Assembly (NCBI GenBank): GCA_905216055.1 | Contig: CAJMSH010000003.1 | Coordinates: 186,001-250,000, forward strand | Reading direction: 5' to 3' | Length of the DNA stretch: 64,000 nucleotides | Source of the DNA: an uncultured bacterium | GTDB lineage: Bacteria > Cyanobacteriota > Vampirovibrionia > Gastranaerophilales > Gastranaerophilaceae | Part shown: positions 46,346 to 56,011 of the stretch, in pieces | Numbering within the stretch: the stretch's first letter is position 1 | Layout of the letters: every line of letters starts with the position of its first letter | Notes under the pieces: model-generated | What the model was told of the DNA's origin: nothing | Seen by the model: the letters and a program-made list of their open reading frames with translations, nothing else | Databases searched by the model: none | Program-made: the position numbers and the translations under genes

Positions 46346-46372
46346 AAATTTATAATATCATAAATAAATAAT

Positions 46373-46416
46373 AATTGACCTTTACCCTCAATATGATAAA
46401 AGAGTAAAGGTCAATT
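46373..46416 (-). terminator. hairpin after speE
   Basis: AATTGACCTTTAC / GTAAAGGTCAATT, 13-bp stem with a wide loop; modest T content. It abuts the engB promoter. Confidence 0.5.
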
Positions 46417-46438
46417 TTTCAAATTTTATAAAATATTA

Positions 46439-47290
46439 TTATAACAATTCTTTCAAATAATTTGGAAGCGCAAAACGTGCGTTGTGATAATCTCTGTTAT
46501 AAATTTTGCAAGTTTTGACAATATCTTCATATCTGTCTTCAGCAAAATAAGACAAAGGTTCAACATCAACAGAGCAGAATGCCCAAGCCCAATAACCTCC
46601 AGGGTATGTCGGAATATTTGATGTATATGTTGAACATACAGGGAAAACTTTTTTCAACAAGTTATACATTTTTCTGATTTCTTCCTTGTTTACAAACGGG
46701 CTTTCTGATTGAGCAGCAACAATTCCGCCTTTTTTCAATGAATTTTTTACATTAGTGTAAAATTCTTCGGTAAACAAGCCTTCTCCTGGTCCCATAGGGT
46801 CGGTTGAATCAATTAAGACAATATCATATTCATTCTTTTTATCTTTTATAAATTCAATTGCATCGCCAACCTGAATTTCAACACGAGGATCAGACAAACC
46901 GCAAGAAATTGTAGGTAAAAATTCCTTACAAGCGTCAATTACCATTTCATCAATTTCAGCAAGTACAACTTTTTTCACTGACTTGTGTTTCAAAACTTCT
47001 CTAACTGTACCGCCGTCGCCTCCGCCAATAACCAAGACGCTTTCAGGATTTTTGTGGTGCATCATAGGAATATGTGCAATCATTTCATGATAATGATATT
47101 CATCTCCCTCTGTTGTCATCATCAAATCATCAAGGGTCAAAACACGTCCAAGCGTACTATCTGTTTCAAAAACTTCTACTTTTTGAAAATCAGATTGCTT
47201 TGAAAATAAAACTTTTCCTGCCTTAATTGCAATCCCGAAACCTGAAGGTGTAATTTCGTGGTAATATCCGTTTTCTATTCCGTTTTTCAT
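46439..47290 (-). CDS. speE: spermidine synthase
   Basis: 283 residues. It moves aminopropyl from decarboxylated SAM to putrescine. Seen: L-V-I-G-G-G-D-G-G-T-V-R-E (cofactor loop), E-I-D (ribose), the D-A region, D-S-T-D-P-M-G-P (catalytic Asp loop) and P-T-Y-P-G-G-Y-W. AAAGGA ribosome-binding site. It follows the HIT gene by 36 bases. Confidence 0.96.
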   Translation of the reverse strand: MKNGIENGYYHEITPSGFGIAIKAGKVLFSKQSDFQKVEVFETDSTLGRVLTLDDLMMTTEGDEYHYHEMIAHIPMMHHKNPESVLVIGGGDGGTVREVLKHKSVKKVVLAEIDEMVIDACKEFLPTISCGLSDPRVEIQVGDAIEFIKDKKNEYDIVLIDSTDPMGPGEGLFTEEFYTNVKNSLKKGGIVAAQSESPFVNKEEIRKMYNLLKKVFPVCSTYTSNIPTYPGGYWAWAFCSVDVEPLSYFAEDRYEDIVKTCKIYNRDYHNARFALPNYLKELL

Positions 47291-47326
47291 TATTTATCCT
47301 TTCAATCTATGTGTATATCTATAATT

Positions 47327-47635
47327 TTATTCACCTAAAATATGAATATGCAGATGGAAAACTTCCTGTCCTGCTTCTTTTCCTGTATTAATTAATGTTT
47401 TATAAGATTTCAAACCTATTTTTTTCGTAGTTTCTTTAACAGCCATTAACAATTCACTCATCAAATTTTTATCTTCAAGCTCATTTAATGATGCAACATG
47501 AACTTTTGGAACAACAAGAAGATGTATAGGAGCTTTAGGATTTATATCTTTAAACACAACTACATAATCGTTTTCATATACAAATTCTGTGTTAAAATCA
47601 CCGTTAATAATTTTACAAAATATACAATCTTCCAT
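47327..47635 (-). CDS. HIT-family nucleotide hydrolase (HinT-like)
   Basis: 102 residues. HinT enzymes cleave adenosine phosphoramidates. C-I-F-C-K-I-I opening and the H-L-H-I-H triad near the C-terminus (H-x-H-x-H). It ends just after the triad (I-L-G-E), a few residues shorter than usual. AGGAGAG ribosome-binding site. Confidence 0.93.
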   Translation of the reverse strand: MEDCIFCKIINGDFNTEFVYENDYVVVFKDINPKAPIHLLVVPKVHVASLNELEDKNLMSELLMAVKETTKKIGLKSYKTLINTGKEAGQEVFHLHIHILGE

Positions 47636-47711
47636 ATTCTCTCCTTTTATTACTATACTTATCTGACTGATGAATTTTTTTTTATTATAACTTAAAAAAA
47701 TGTAAACTAAC

Positions 47712-47740
47712 TTGCCATTTGAATTTATGTAAAGTAAAAT
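47712..47740 (+). promoter_or_regulatory. promoter of the serine-hydrolase gene
   Basis: TTGCCA, 17 bases, TAAAAT; the GGGGAGG ribosome-binding site follows in the leader. Confidence 0.6.
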
Positions 47741-47779
47741 AGAATTACTAATAGTCCTTGGGGAGGAAATTTAATATCT

Positions 47780-48952
47780 ATGCCGGAATTAGCAAGACGA
47801 CACTACGATAGACAACAATACAGGATTAATCAATACGATTCTGTTCACAATGTCGGAAATGTTAAAATCGTCAAAGAATCTTTAAATTCAAAACATAAAG
47901 TTAATACACAAAAAGTTCAAAGAAACTATTTAATTCACAGAATAGTTTCTATTGCCGTAATCTCATTATTTGGATTTACTATTTTGCCTTACGGCTTTAA
48001 TAAAGTAACAAAGATGATGTTTAATCCGACGCCATACAAAAATATAAAAACGGATTATCACCAATTGCTATTCCCGACATCTGAATATTTGTCAAACAAC
48101 TGGTTTTTAGGCGAACGTTCACTTGAAGGAGCAAAAGTTAAAAAGCCTGAAATGGCTCCGCTTGTTCAAGGAACAGAAATGACCGGACTTGAAGATCAAA
48201 TTAAGAATTTGGCTTCATTATATCCATCAATTCATCCGTCTGTTTACGTTTGGGATTATGAAACAGGAAATTACGCAGATATTAATGCTGATGAAATATT
48301 CCCAACAGCAAGTATTATAAAACTTCCTGTACTTGTTCAACTATTCCGCTCTATTGAAAAGAACCAATTGACAATATATGATGAAATGCCTTTAACCGAG
48401 TATTACAGAACAGAAGGTTCAGGCAGTTTGCAATTCAAAGCCGCAAATTCAACATATACAATAGATACACTTGCAAGAATGATGATTACAGAATCTGACA
48501 ATTCTGCAACAAATATGATTATGTCAAAACTCGGTTCAATGACAGATATCAACTCAGGAATAAGAGAATGGGGCTTAAAACATACATACGTTCAAACTTG
48601 GCTTCCCGACCTTGGCGGAACAAACCATTCTACTGCTCGTGATATGGCTCAAATCCTTTACAACTTGGATAATCCAAAATTCTTGAGTAACACATCTCGT
48701 GAAAAAATATTTGATTATATGGGACATGTTCACAACAACAGACTAATTGCAGCAGGTTTACCTGCAAATGCCACATTCCTCCACAAAACAGGAGATATCG
48801 GCAAAATGCTTGGTGATGCAGGAATTGTTTATGCTCCAAATGGCAAAAAATATATTGTTGTAATCTTTGCAAATCGTCCACATAATTCACCTCTTGGAAA
48901 AGAATTTATTGTAAAAGCTTCCGAAATAATCTATAACAACATGGTATATTAA
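47780..48952 (+). CDS. class-A beta-lactamase-like serine hydrolase, membrane-anchored
   Basis: 390 residues. A 55-residue basic cytoplasmic tail, one membrane segment (about 56-75), a linker, then a penicillin-recognising fold: S-I-I-K near 177 (nucleophile and Lys), S-D-N near 239, K-T-G near 336. The omega loop reads W-L-P-D-L-G where TEM has W-E-P-E-L-N, so the deacylating Glu166 and Asn170 are absent. It is therefore more likely a peptidoglycan peptidase or sensor than a resistance enzyme. Confidence 0.85.
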   Translation: MPELARRHYDRQQYRINQYDSVHNVGNVKIVKESLNSKHKVNTQKVQRNYLIHRIVSIAVISLFGFTILPYGFNKVTKMMFNPTPYKNIKTDYHQLLFPTSEYLSNNWFLGERSLEGAKVKKPEMAPLVQGTEMTGLEDQIKNLASLYPSIHPSVYVWDYETGNYADINADEIFPTASIIKLPVLVQLFRSIEKNQLTIYDEMPLTEYYRTEGSGSLQFKAANSTYTIDTLARMMITESDNSATNMIMSKLGSMTDINSGIREWGLKHTYVQTWLPDLGGTNHSTARDMAQILYNLDNPKFLSNTSREKIFDYMGHVHNNRLIAAGLPANATFLHKTGDIGKMLGDAGIVYAPNGKKYIVVIFANRPHNSPLGKEFIVKASEIIYNNMVY

Positions 48953-49001
48953 AAATTATCTTAATTTTTAATTATTTTATATAAAAATTTATATGATATC
49001 C

Positions 49002-49028
49002 TTGACAAAGTTTTCTTTTTAGTATAAA
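49002..49028 (+). promoter_or_regulatory. promoter of the 49062 gene
   Basis: TTGACA, 15 bases, TATAAA; a short spacer. ACGAGGAAA serves as ribosome-binding site. Confidence 0.45.
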
Positions 49029-49061
49029 GTTAGTCATGCCTAACAATTAACGAGGAAAATC

Positions 49062-50105
49062 ATGAAGATCTCAACACTATGCAAATATGTTGATCAGCCA
49101 ATGATACTTAACAAATTGGACCAAAAAATGCCTGCTTTATTAATTGGAGCAGGAGGTAGCTATGGAGTCTTGAACACCATAAAACACAATAAAAAAGACA
49201 AATTTGAAAGAGAACAAAAGCTTATACAAAACGCAATAGTAATCTCAAGTACAATTATTGCATCACTTATCGGCACCAGAGGATTAAAAATTGGAAACAA
49301 AAAAATTATAAACGGATTAATGGAGAGAATTCATATAAGCGAATTACAAAAAATACAAACTGAAGCTGTAAATAATTTTATTTCACAGACAAAAATTAAA
49401 AATAAAGAAATTATAGAAACACTTGAAACTGCAAAACTAAAAGAATTATCTCCAAAACAAATTGAACTTTTATACAACAAACTTCCGAAATCATTAGAAA
49501 AACAAAAACTTTTTAACGTTATTCTTCCTGAAAATAAAAATTTAAATTCTAAAGAAATTTTTTCAGAAATTAAAAGATTATCTCTTTTAGGCTTAATACC
49601 TGTAATAGGAGGAGTCATTGGAGGAATTATTGCTGATAAAATTACACATACAAATAATAGAAAAGAAACGGCCAATAAGATCAAAGAGGGCTTATACCAA
49701 TATCTCGCCAATATTTTTTTATGTAACGTAGGTGCAGGTACTGCCCTTTTTATTTCAGAAAATCTTGAAAAAAAAGGAAAAATAAAACCACTCACTCCTA
49801 TGAAAAAACTTGCTGTAATTCTTACAGGAATAACAACAACAGGCATTATTGGAGGAAGTTATATTGCAAATTATATTAGTAAAAAAATTATAAATCCGAT
49901 ATTTAATGAAAGTAAAAATAACAAAAAAATTTACGATGAAAGAAAACCGGAAGCATTAGATATTGCATTACACGCTGATGATATTGCAACTGCTGGCATT
50001 TTATCAGGATTTAAATGGATTGAACCTGCACTACCTTTTATGTATTTTATATCAGGATATAGAGCAGGTATAGGATACAGAAATAACAAAACTGAAAATT
50101 TATAA
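49062..50105 (+). CDS. multi-pass membrane protein, unknown
   Basis: 347 residues. Opening M-K-I-S-T-L; hydrophobic helices at about 65-82, 175-195, 215-235 and 255-275, with Lys-rich loops between. The C-terminus reads A-L-P-F-M-Y-F-I-S-G-Y-R-A-G-I. It has the charged-loop style of the 36767 protein but no FxG motif. Family not recognised. It has its own promoter; the hairpin at 50148 follows. Confidence 0.65.
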   Translation: MKISTLCKYVDQPMILNKLDQKMPALLIGAGGSYGVLNTIKHNKKDKFEREQKLIQNAIVISSTIIASLIGTRGLKIGNKKIINGLMERIHISELQKIQTEAVNNFISQTKIKNKEIIETLETAKLKELSPKQIELLYNKLPKSLEKQKLFNVILPENKNLNSKEIFSEIKRLSLLGLIPVIGGVIGGIIADKITHTNNRKETANKIKEGLYQYLANIFLCNVGAGTALFISENLEKKGKIKPLTPMKKLAVILTGITTTGIIGGSYIANYISKKIINPIFNESKNNKKIYDERKPEALDIALHADDIATAGILSGFKWIEPALPFMYFISGYRAGIGYRNNKTENL

Positions 50106-50147
50106 TTTTGTCAAATTATTTTCTACACACCTTCTTATATATAAAAT

Positions 50148-50172
50148 AACTCTCGAAAAGATTTCGAGAGTT
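50148..50172. terminator. bidirectional terminator
   Basis: AACTCTCGAAA / TTTCGAGAGTT hairpin between convergent genes. Confidence 0.85.
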
Positions 50173-50184
50173 TTCGTTTTACAT

Positions 50185-50592
50185 CTAATACAATTTCTTA
50201 ATTTCATCAGACAAATTTGATTTAACATATTTTGTTAATTTTGTCATATTATTAAAAAGTTTATCTGAAACAATATGTTCCATTTTACAAGCTATTTCCG
50301 CAGCTTCTTTAGGTTCAATACTTAAAACCTCAATAAAAAATTCAGACAAATTATCATGTTTTGCCAAAATTTTTTCTGCAATTTTTTTACCGGTATCTGT
50401 CAAAGTAATTGGAGAATATGGCAAATAATTTATCAGTTTTTTGTCAGCAAGTATATTTAAAGCCCCAGTTACAGAAGCTTTCTTTACATTTAAAGCATTA
50501 GCAATTGCAGTAACTTTAGCCTGTCCATTTTTAAGAACTTGATTATAAATCTCTTCAATATAATCTTCTAAACTAAAAGAAAGTTTTTCCAT
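50185..50592 (-). CDS. DtxR/MntR-family metal-dependent repressor
   Basis: 135 residues. Winged helix at the N-terminus (E-D-Y-I-E-E-I-Y, V-K-K-A-S-V-T-G-A-L-N-I-L, Y-S-P-I-T-L-T-D-T-G) and the dimerisation/metal helix (E-A-A-E-I-A-C-K-M-E-H-I-V-S). Such proteins repress metal transport genes when Mn or Fe is high. It immediately follows the HAD gene, with no gap. Confidence 0.92.
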   Translation of the reverse strand: MEKLSFSLEDYIEEIYNQVLKNGQAKVTAIANALNVKKASVTGALNILADKKLINYLPYSPITLTDTGKKIAEKILAKHDNLSEFFIEVLSIEPKEAAEIACKMEHIVSDKLFNNMTKLTKYVKSNLSDEIKKLY

Positions 50593-51231
50593 TTACAAAC
50601 CCTTAATTATAACATTAATATCATTTGGATTATCAATTATAAAATTAGCACCTTTAAGATATTCTCTGTCGCGAAAACCCCAAGTTACACCAATACAAGG
50701 GAGGTTAGCATTTTTAGCAGTTGCGACATCAACATCAGAATCTCCGACATATATTGTCGATAATTTATCAGCGCCTAATTCACGCATCGCCTTAAAAACA
50801 CCGTCAGGTGCAGGTTTTTTAGGAACATCATCAGCCTGCCCTATTGCAATATCTATCAAATCTGCAAAATATTTTTTGCATAATTCTTTCACCGCAGAAT
50901 CAAATTTATTAGACACAACACCTATTTTAATACCATCAGATTTCAAGTTTGATAGTATCTTTAGGATACCATCATAAGGGGCTGTATGATTGTACATAAT
51001 TTCAGAATAATTTTTTTTGAAAACTGAAAGACATTCCTCCACATTTTGACAATTTTCAGGAACGGCACGCTCAATGAGTTTTCGGACCCCGTTTCCGACA
51101 AAACATCTAACCTCTTTTAAAGTCCTTGTCGGATAATTGTATTTTGAAAGTGCAAAATTTGTTGCCTCTTTCAAGTCTTCTAATGTGTTTAATAAAGTTC
51201 CGTCTAAATCAAAAATAACCGTTTTTATCAT
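50593..51231 (-). CDS. HAD phosphatase, phosphoglycolate-phosphatase type
   Basis: 212 residues. HAD motif I D-L-D-G-T-L, a helical cap, motif II V-V-S-N-K, motif III Lys with motif IV V-G-D-S-D-V-D. Typical of Gph/PpaX hydrolases; the substrate is not certain. TGC-TAAAAT lies exactly 6 nt before the ATG and there is no ribosome-binding site, so a leaderless mRNA is likely. It is co-transcribed with the metal regulator. Confidence 0.92.
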   Translation of the reverse strand: MIKTVIFDLDGTLLNTLEDLKEATNFALSKYNYPTRTLKEVRCFVGNGVRKLIERAVPENCQNVEECLSVFKKNYSEIMYNHTAPYDGILKILSNLKSDGIKIGVVSNKFDSAVKELCKKYFADLIDIAIGQADDVPKKPAPDGVFKAMRELGADKLSTIYVGDSDVDVATAKNANLPCIGVTWGFRDREYLKGANFIIDNPNDINVIIKGL

Positions 51232-51255
51232 ACCTAAATTTTAGCACAGAAAAAA

Positions 51256-52155
51256 TTAATCAAAAAAATCATAAAAATGATAAAACTGTAACGGATATTT
51301 TTTAGTTAAAGCTTCTAAAAATTTTACATATCTTTTTTCAAGTTCAGCAAGCTTTTCACGACGTTTCCCTTCAAAGTCAAATTTTTCAATATGAATAGCG
51401 TACTTATCATTTTTTTCTTTTGTACACACAATAAAATAAATCGGCACATCCATCATCAATGCAAATCTAAAAGTTCCGACAGGAAATTTTGCATCATGCC
51501 CTAAAAATTCGGCAGAAAAAACAGCGTCAGCATTATGAGCAGAAACCCTATCCCCTGCTATAAATACAATCTCACCGTTATCAAGTTTATCTTTTACTTC
51601 AATAGAAGTTGTCAAATCAATATTTTCAACAGGGTAAACATTAACAGGATCATCACTGCATATACTTTTTATAAAGCTTTTAAAAATTTTGCATTGATTA
51701 ACCTCTAAAAACATATTAGGTTTGAGCCATTCAATTTCAGTTCCTGATTTAAAAAATGTTCTCATAGCATTAATATTTCCAAGATGCGAACACAAAAAAC
51801 ATACACCTTTTTTAGCAAAAAAATCTTTATATAAAATCTCTTTTTGAGCTTCGTCCGTAAAATAAATATTTTGGATACCAAAGCTGTCAAGATGAATTAT
51901 CATAGTATCAACCAAGCTGTACGCATAACTCAAAAAATGTTTAAAAGCCTGAATAATACTACCGTTTCCAGATGCAATTTTTTGGAACTTTTGAGAACAT
52001 TTACGAATTTTTGGAGCACCGAGAAATGCAAACAGAGTAACAAAAAACACTATAAATTTAACAGGTTTTTTGCCTGCAAGTTTATAAACATACCATAAAA
52101 TCTTTAATCTTTTACGTCCTGCAGCTTGTTCTTCAACTTCGTACCATTTCAACAT
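51256..52155 (-). CDS. LpxL/HtrB-like acyltransferase of the aryl-polyene-type operon
   Basis: 299 residues with an N-terminal membrane segment. The LPLAT motif reads C-S-H-L-G-N-I-N, so the usual acid at H-x4-(D/E) is Asn. F-I-A-G-D-R-V-S matches the family's second block. In aryl-polyene clusters such enzymes move acyl or polyene chains to a lipid anchor. Last gene of the nine-gene operon, 28 bases after the methyltransferase. The Asn may reduce or alter catalysis. Confidence 0.82.
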   Translation of the reverse strand: MLKWYEVEEQAAGRKRLKILWYVYKLAGKKPVKFIVFFVTLFAFLGAPKIRKCSQKFQKIASGNGSIIQAFKHFLSYAYSLVDTMIIHLDSFGIQNIYFTDEAQKEILYKDFFAKKGVCFLCSHLGNINAMRTFFKSGTEIEWLKPNMFLEVNQCKIFKSFIKSICSDDPVNVYPVENIDLTTSIEVKDKLDNGEIVFIAGDRVSAHNADAVFSAEFLGHDAKFPVGTFRFALMMDVPIYFIVCTKEKNDKYAIHIEKFDFEGKRREKLAELEKRYVKFLEALTKKYPLQFYHFYDFFD

Positions 52156-52183
52156 TTCTACAAACCGGCTTTCTTTCTATAAT

Positions 52184-53236
52184 TTAATCACAAGTTACTT
52201 CCAAAAGCGTATAATCATGAACTCCGATATTTTCGTATTTATTATTTAGTTTTAAACCGGCTTTTTCAATCATTTCAATCATACGTTTTTCACTATACAT
52301 TTTACTTTTACCGTTAGCCATGCAAGTGAAATAAAGCGAAATATGAACAAGTGAATAAACAGCACCATCAAACAATTGTTTATCCGTAAAAGGTTCAAGA
52401 ATAAATATTTTTGTATCTTTATCCATTGATTTTTTAATATTTTTTAGAATGTGAATAACCTGCTCTTCTGAAAAACAATCCAAAAATTGGCTCATAAAAA
52501 CAGCACCGCAAATTTTTGGCAAATCAGATTTCAACACATCAACTCCGAAAAATCTTAATCTGTCATTTTTCAGATGTTTCTTAGCTTCCTCAATATTTTC
52601 AGGTAAGTCAATCATATTAACAATACAATTTTTATCAAATTCAAGACATGCACGCTCAAATTTGCCTGTATTACCGCCAATATCGAAAACCTGTTGAGGA
52701 GAAGATGAAAAAATGATTTTCAAAACTTCATCAAAACACCTGTCAGAATAAAAATGGTCAAATTCAAACCAGCTCTTTTTAACATTTTCAGGCAATAAAT
52801 GAAGTGCATTGTAAATCGTTTCATAATCGCCAATAAATTTTCTACACCCCAAAGGCTCAGCAGTCGTAAAAGAATCAGCAAGCTCTGAAGCACCGAGATA
52901 ACAAACATCATTTACAAAATTGAAATTAACCTTTGTCATCTCATTATTTAAAAAAGCTGAAGCTACAAGAGAATTTACATACTTGTCCTCTTTTTTAATA
53001 ACAAGTCCCGAAACACATCCGACCTCCAATAAAGTTTCCGCAGTATATTTTGAGACATTACAATTTTCCATAATCTCGCTTACGGTAGACGGATTTTCCT
53101 CCAAAAATTTTAAAATCCCGAATTTCAACATTGAATTTACTGCCTGAAATGTTAACGGGGCAAAAGCTATTTTTTGAGCATCTGCCAATGCCTTTACCTG
53201 TGGTGAAATATGTCTTTTTAATCTCCTGTATTTCAT
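52184..53236 (-). CDS. SAM-dependent methyltransferase with winged-helix N-domain
   Basis: 350 residues, in the layout of acetylserotonin/caffeate-type O-methyltransferases: winged helix (about 30-95), then a Rossmann domain with V-F-D-I-G-G-N-T-G-K-F (motif I) and N-M-I-D-L-P. The polyene aryl head group is often methylated in related clusters. AGAGG ribosome-binding site. It lies between the exporter and the acyltransferase. Confidence 0.85.
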   Translation of the reverse strand: MKYRRLKRHISPQVKALADAQKIAFAPLTFQAVNSMLKFGILKFLEENPSTVSEIMENCNVSKYTAETLLEVGCVSGLVIKKEDKYVNSLVASAFLNNEMTKVNFNFVNDVCYLGASELADSFTTAEPLGCRKFIGDYETIYNALHLLPENVKKSWFEFDHFYSDRCFDEVLKIIFSSSPQQVFDIGGNTGKFERACLEFDKNCIVNMIDLPENIEEAKKHLKNDRLRFFGVDVLKSDLPKICGAVFMSQFLDCFSEEQVIHILKNIKKSMDKDTKIFILEPFTDKQLFDGAVYSLVHISLYFTCMANGKSKMYSEKRMIEMIEKAGLKLNNKYENIGVHDYTLLEVTCD

Positions 53237-53264
53237 TATTACCTCTTTTTATTCTTAAAAATAA

Positions 53265-55502
53265 TCAAATTTTTTCTACTGCGCTATTCTGATTTTTAGG
53301 TCTAATTAATATTAAACTAAAAATATAAGAACTCAAAAGTCCGATAGAAACAACAGTTCCCAAAGCACTGATAAGTTTAAATCCCGCAAAACCTAACAAA
53401 GCAAATGAAAATACCGTAGTCAAGCAAGATAACAAAACTGCATCAGCAGATTTTCTGCTTCCGCCAAACCTGAACACCGAATAATCAAGTCCAAAACCTA
53501 TTATCAAAAATATTGCAAGCAAATGGAAAAAATTAACAGGGCACTTGAATATTCCTAAAACCACAAACGCAAATAATACCGCACATAAAGACGGCGATAT
53601 AATTTTTAAAGCAGCTTTAAAATTATAAATTTTTGAAAGTAACAAATACAAAATTATAAATATCGGGAATAACAAGCCGATACAAATTTGTCTGCATTTT
53701 TTAAGCTGAGAAGAAATATCCTTCTGCAAAGAAATCACACGACATCCGTTTATCTCTCCGCCTTCATAGTCATATAAAACCATTATTGATGTATTTTTAT
53801 CCATCAAAAAATTCTTTTTCAATAATTCAAAGTTGCTGTTTAACGTTAAAAAGTCATTACTATATCTTTCACTTATCAACTTACTTCTTTGAGATTCAGG
53901 TAAAAACACTGCATACTCTTCAAGTTTTTCTCTATAAAATTGTTTTCTCAAAGCCTGATTTGATTTTTGACGTTTAATAGACGGAACATAAAGGCTTAAT
54001 GCTTGATATTTAATATTTTCAGCATCTAACTTATCAGAAACCTCTTCCTCTTTTTGTAAAATATCCTCAGTACTGTTACCCTTTACAACCAAAAAAGAAA
54101 TATCACTATCCGCCCCGGCAATTTCGGCAAACAATTTTTCTGCCTTAATTAAAAATTTTGGCGGGACATACATATTTTTTATATTATCGTCAAAACTTAT
54201 ACGTGAAAATGCAAAAATAAGAATTACAAAACAAACAAAAGCCGTAATATATTTTTTGTAACTGTCAAATCCTGATAAAATTCCACGGATTTTATCAAAA
54301 ACTAAATTTAAAATCCCTTTATCAAACAACTCTGCAAAATTTTTCCCCGATTTTGTAATCGTATTTTTGAAAATCAACGGGTAGAACAAAACAACAATAC
54401 AATAAACCGAAACAAGCCCTGTTATTGTAAATACGGAAATTTGTTTTAAAAGTATAAAATTAGCAAACAACAGAACTAAAAATGCACCAACCGTTGTCAA
54501 AAGACTAACAGTCAAGCTTTTGAAAATTTCTTTTAACGCCCCCTCACCTGATTTGTTATCACAAAGCGCAACAAAAAAATGAAGAGAATAATCAACACAA
54601 ATTCCGATTAAAGTTGTCGAAAATACAAAAGTTAAAATATGAATATCTCTAAATATCAAAGCAGTAACACAATATCCTGCAAAAATCCCGACTCCGATAC
54701 TCAACGCGATTGGAATTAAAGGAATTAAAGAATTAAAATAAAAATACACAAGAGCGATTATAAAAAGTGTAGACAAAATACAAATCAAATTGATTTCAAA
54801 CATAGAATGAGTGCTTGCATAATATGAATGAACAGGCGCACCCGTCAAATAAACTTCTACCCCTTTTTTAGTAAATTCATGCTGAATATCAACAAGCTTT
54901 TTTACCTCGTCATTCAAAACAGTAGGCGAAAGAGCAATTTTACTATCAACATTCAACAAAATTAAACTGTAATATTTTCCGTTAAATTCAACAGGAGCGA
55001 AATTTGAAATCTCTTTTTTATCCGAAAACTGCATAACAAAATCCGTCAAAAGCAAAAACGGATCATTTTCAATTGAGCCGATAGGCGGCATAATCGGATT
55101 ATATAAAGCTTCCAACCCCTTTTCTTCAACAGTATCATACTGCTTGTTGATTAATAATCTACGGGATTTATCGGACAACAAATTATTATGGTATTTTTCA
55201 TAATCGCTCAAAATTTCTGATATATTCATATCAGATGTGTACATAACAGATTTATCAAGCTTTGAAAATATTTTTTTTGCAATTTCTTCAGATTTTTCAG
55301 GACTATCACTTTCCACTATTACATTTATTTTTGATGAAAATTTACTGCTCAAATCCACAAGAATATTATCTTCAGAAGATGAAAACACAGCCTTCAAAAT
55401 ATTTGTCTGCGTATGTGCAGGCCTAAATAACAGCAACATTCCCAAAGTTACAAGAACTAAAATAAAACATATTCTCAATGTAATAATTAATTTGTTGTGC
55501 AT
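53265..55502 (-). CDS. MMPL/RND-family lipid exporter
   Basis: 745 residues. Two similar halves, each with one membrane helix, a large periplasmic domain and about five further helices, the MMPL/HAE2-3 arrangement. G-I-C-V-D-Y-S-L-H-F and G-F-G-L-D-Y-S-V-F are the conserved Asp-Tyr proton-path helices. In aryl-polyene clusters this protein moves the lipid product out of the inner membrane. It overlaps the LolA-like gene by 16 bases. Confidence 0.9.
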   Translation of the reverse strand: MHNKLIITLRICFILVLVTLGMLLLFRPAHTQTNILKAVFSSSEDNILVDLSSKFSSKINVIVESDSPEKSEEIAKKIFSKLDKSVMYTSDMNISEILSDYEKYHNNLLSDKSRRLLINKQYDTVEEKGLEALYNPIMPPIGSIENDPFLLLTDFVMQFSDKKEISNFAPVEFNGKYYSLILLNVDSKIALSPTVLNDEVKKLVDIQHEFTKKGVEVYLTGAPVHSYYASTHSMFEINLICILSTLFIIALVYFYFNSLIPLIPIALSIGVGIFAGYCVTALIFRDIHILTFVFSTTLIGICVDYSLHFFVALCDNKSGEGALKEIFKSLTVSLLTTVGAFLVLLFANFILLKQISVFTITGLVSVYCIVVLFYPLIFKNTITKSGKNFAELFDKGILNLVFDKIRGILSGFDSYKKYITAFVCFVILIFAFSRISFDDNIKNMYVPPKFLIKAEKLFAEIAGADSDISFLVVKGNSTEDILQKEEEVSDKLDAENIKYQALSLYVPSIKRQKSNQALRKQFYREKLEEYAVFLPESQRSKLISERYSNDFLTLNSNFELLKKNFLMDKNTSIMVLYDYEGGEINGCRVISLQKDISSQLKKCRQICIGLLFPIFIILYLLLSKIYNFKAALKIISPSLCAVLFAFVVLGIFKCPVNFFHLLAIFLIIGFGLDYSVFRFGGSRKSADAVLLSCLTTVFSFALLGFAGFKLISALGTVVSIGLLSSYIFSLILIRPKNQNSAVEKI

Positions 55503-56011
55503 TTAAAAGAAATATCCGTAATTCCGTTTTTCACGGTATTAATTTTTATATTATCAATATAATTTCTACCTTTAATAACAATATTATTTAGTTGAGATGA
55601 TGCTACAGAAGCTTTTTTAGGCTTCAAACCTACAACCCAACCGCCATTTTCATTTTTATAATATATACTGAAATTTTTATCAAGGTAGGTGAAATTTTTA
55701 TTAGAAATCGCAACCATTATATCATTTATCTGCTTGTTTTGTGAAGATGTATAAGAAACAGTCGATTTTATAGGATACAAAGTTTCAAAAATTGCACCTT
55801 TATCTTTTATAAATTTAAAATTGCCACCTGATTTTAAAACTGTATTTCCAAAATATTTTTCCTGCTCAAATTTACAAGTAGCATTTGTCAATTTAGGCAT
55901 AAGCTTTGAAACCTGTTTGCCTGTTGACGGGTGATAAAAAATATCGTCAGCCGCAAAACAAAGATTTATTCCTGCAAAAATCAATACCGCTAAAATTAAA
56001 AATTTACGCAT
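55487..56011 (-). CDS. LolA-like periplasmic carrier
   Basis: 174 residues from the ATG at 56011 (GGAGG just upstream), beginning with a signal peptide cut after C-F-A-A (about 20). The remainder is beta-rich (K-F-E-Q-E-K-Y-F-G, G-G-N-F-K-F, I-F-E-T-L-Y-P), the one-sided beta-barrel pattern of LolA-type carriers. It probably hands the product from exporter to outer membrane. It overlaps the thioesterase gene by 8 bases. Confidence 0.82.
   Translation of the reverse strand: MRKFLILAVLIFAGINLCFAADDIFYHPSTGKQVSKLMPKLTNATCKFEQEKYFGNTVLKSGGNFKFIKDKGAIFETLYPIKSTVSYTSSQNKQINDIMVAISNKNFTYLDKNFSIYYKNENGGWVVGLKPKKASVASSQLNNIVIKGRNYIDNIKINTVKNGITDISFKCTTN

Noticed and set aside
47780..48952. Acquired beta-lactam resistance gene
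   Set aside because: The residues needed for deacylation are replaced; the N-terminal cytoplasmic tail and anchor also argue against a secreted lactamase.
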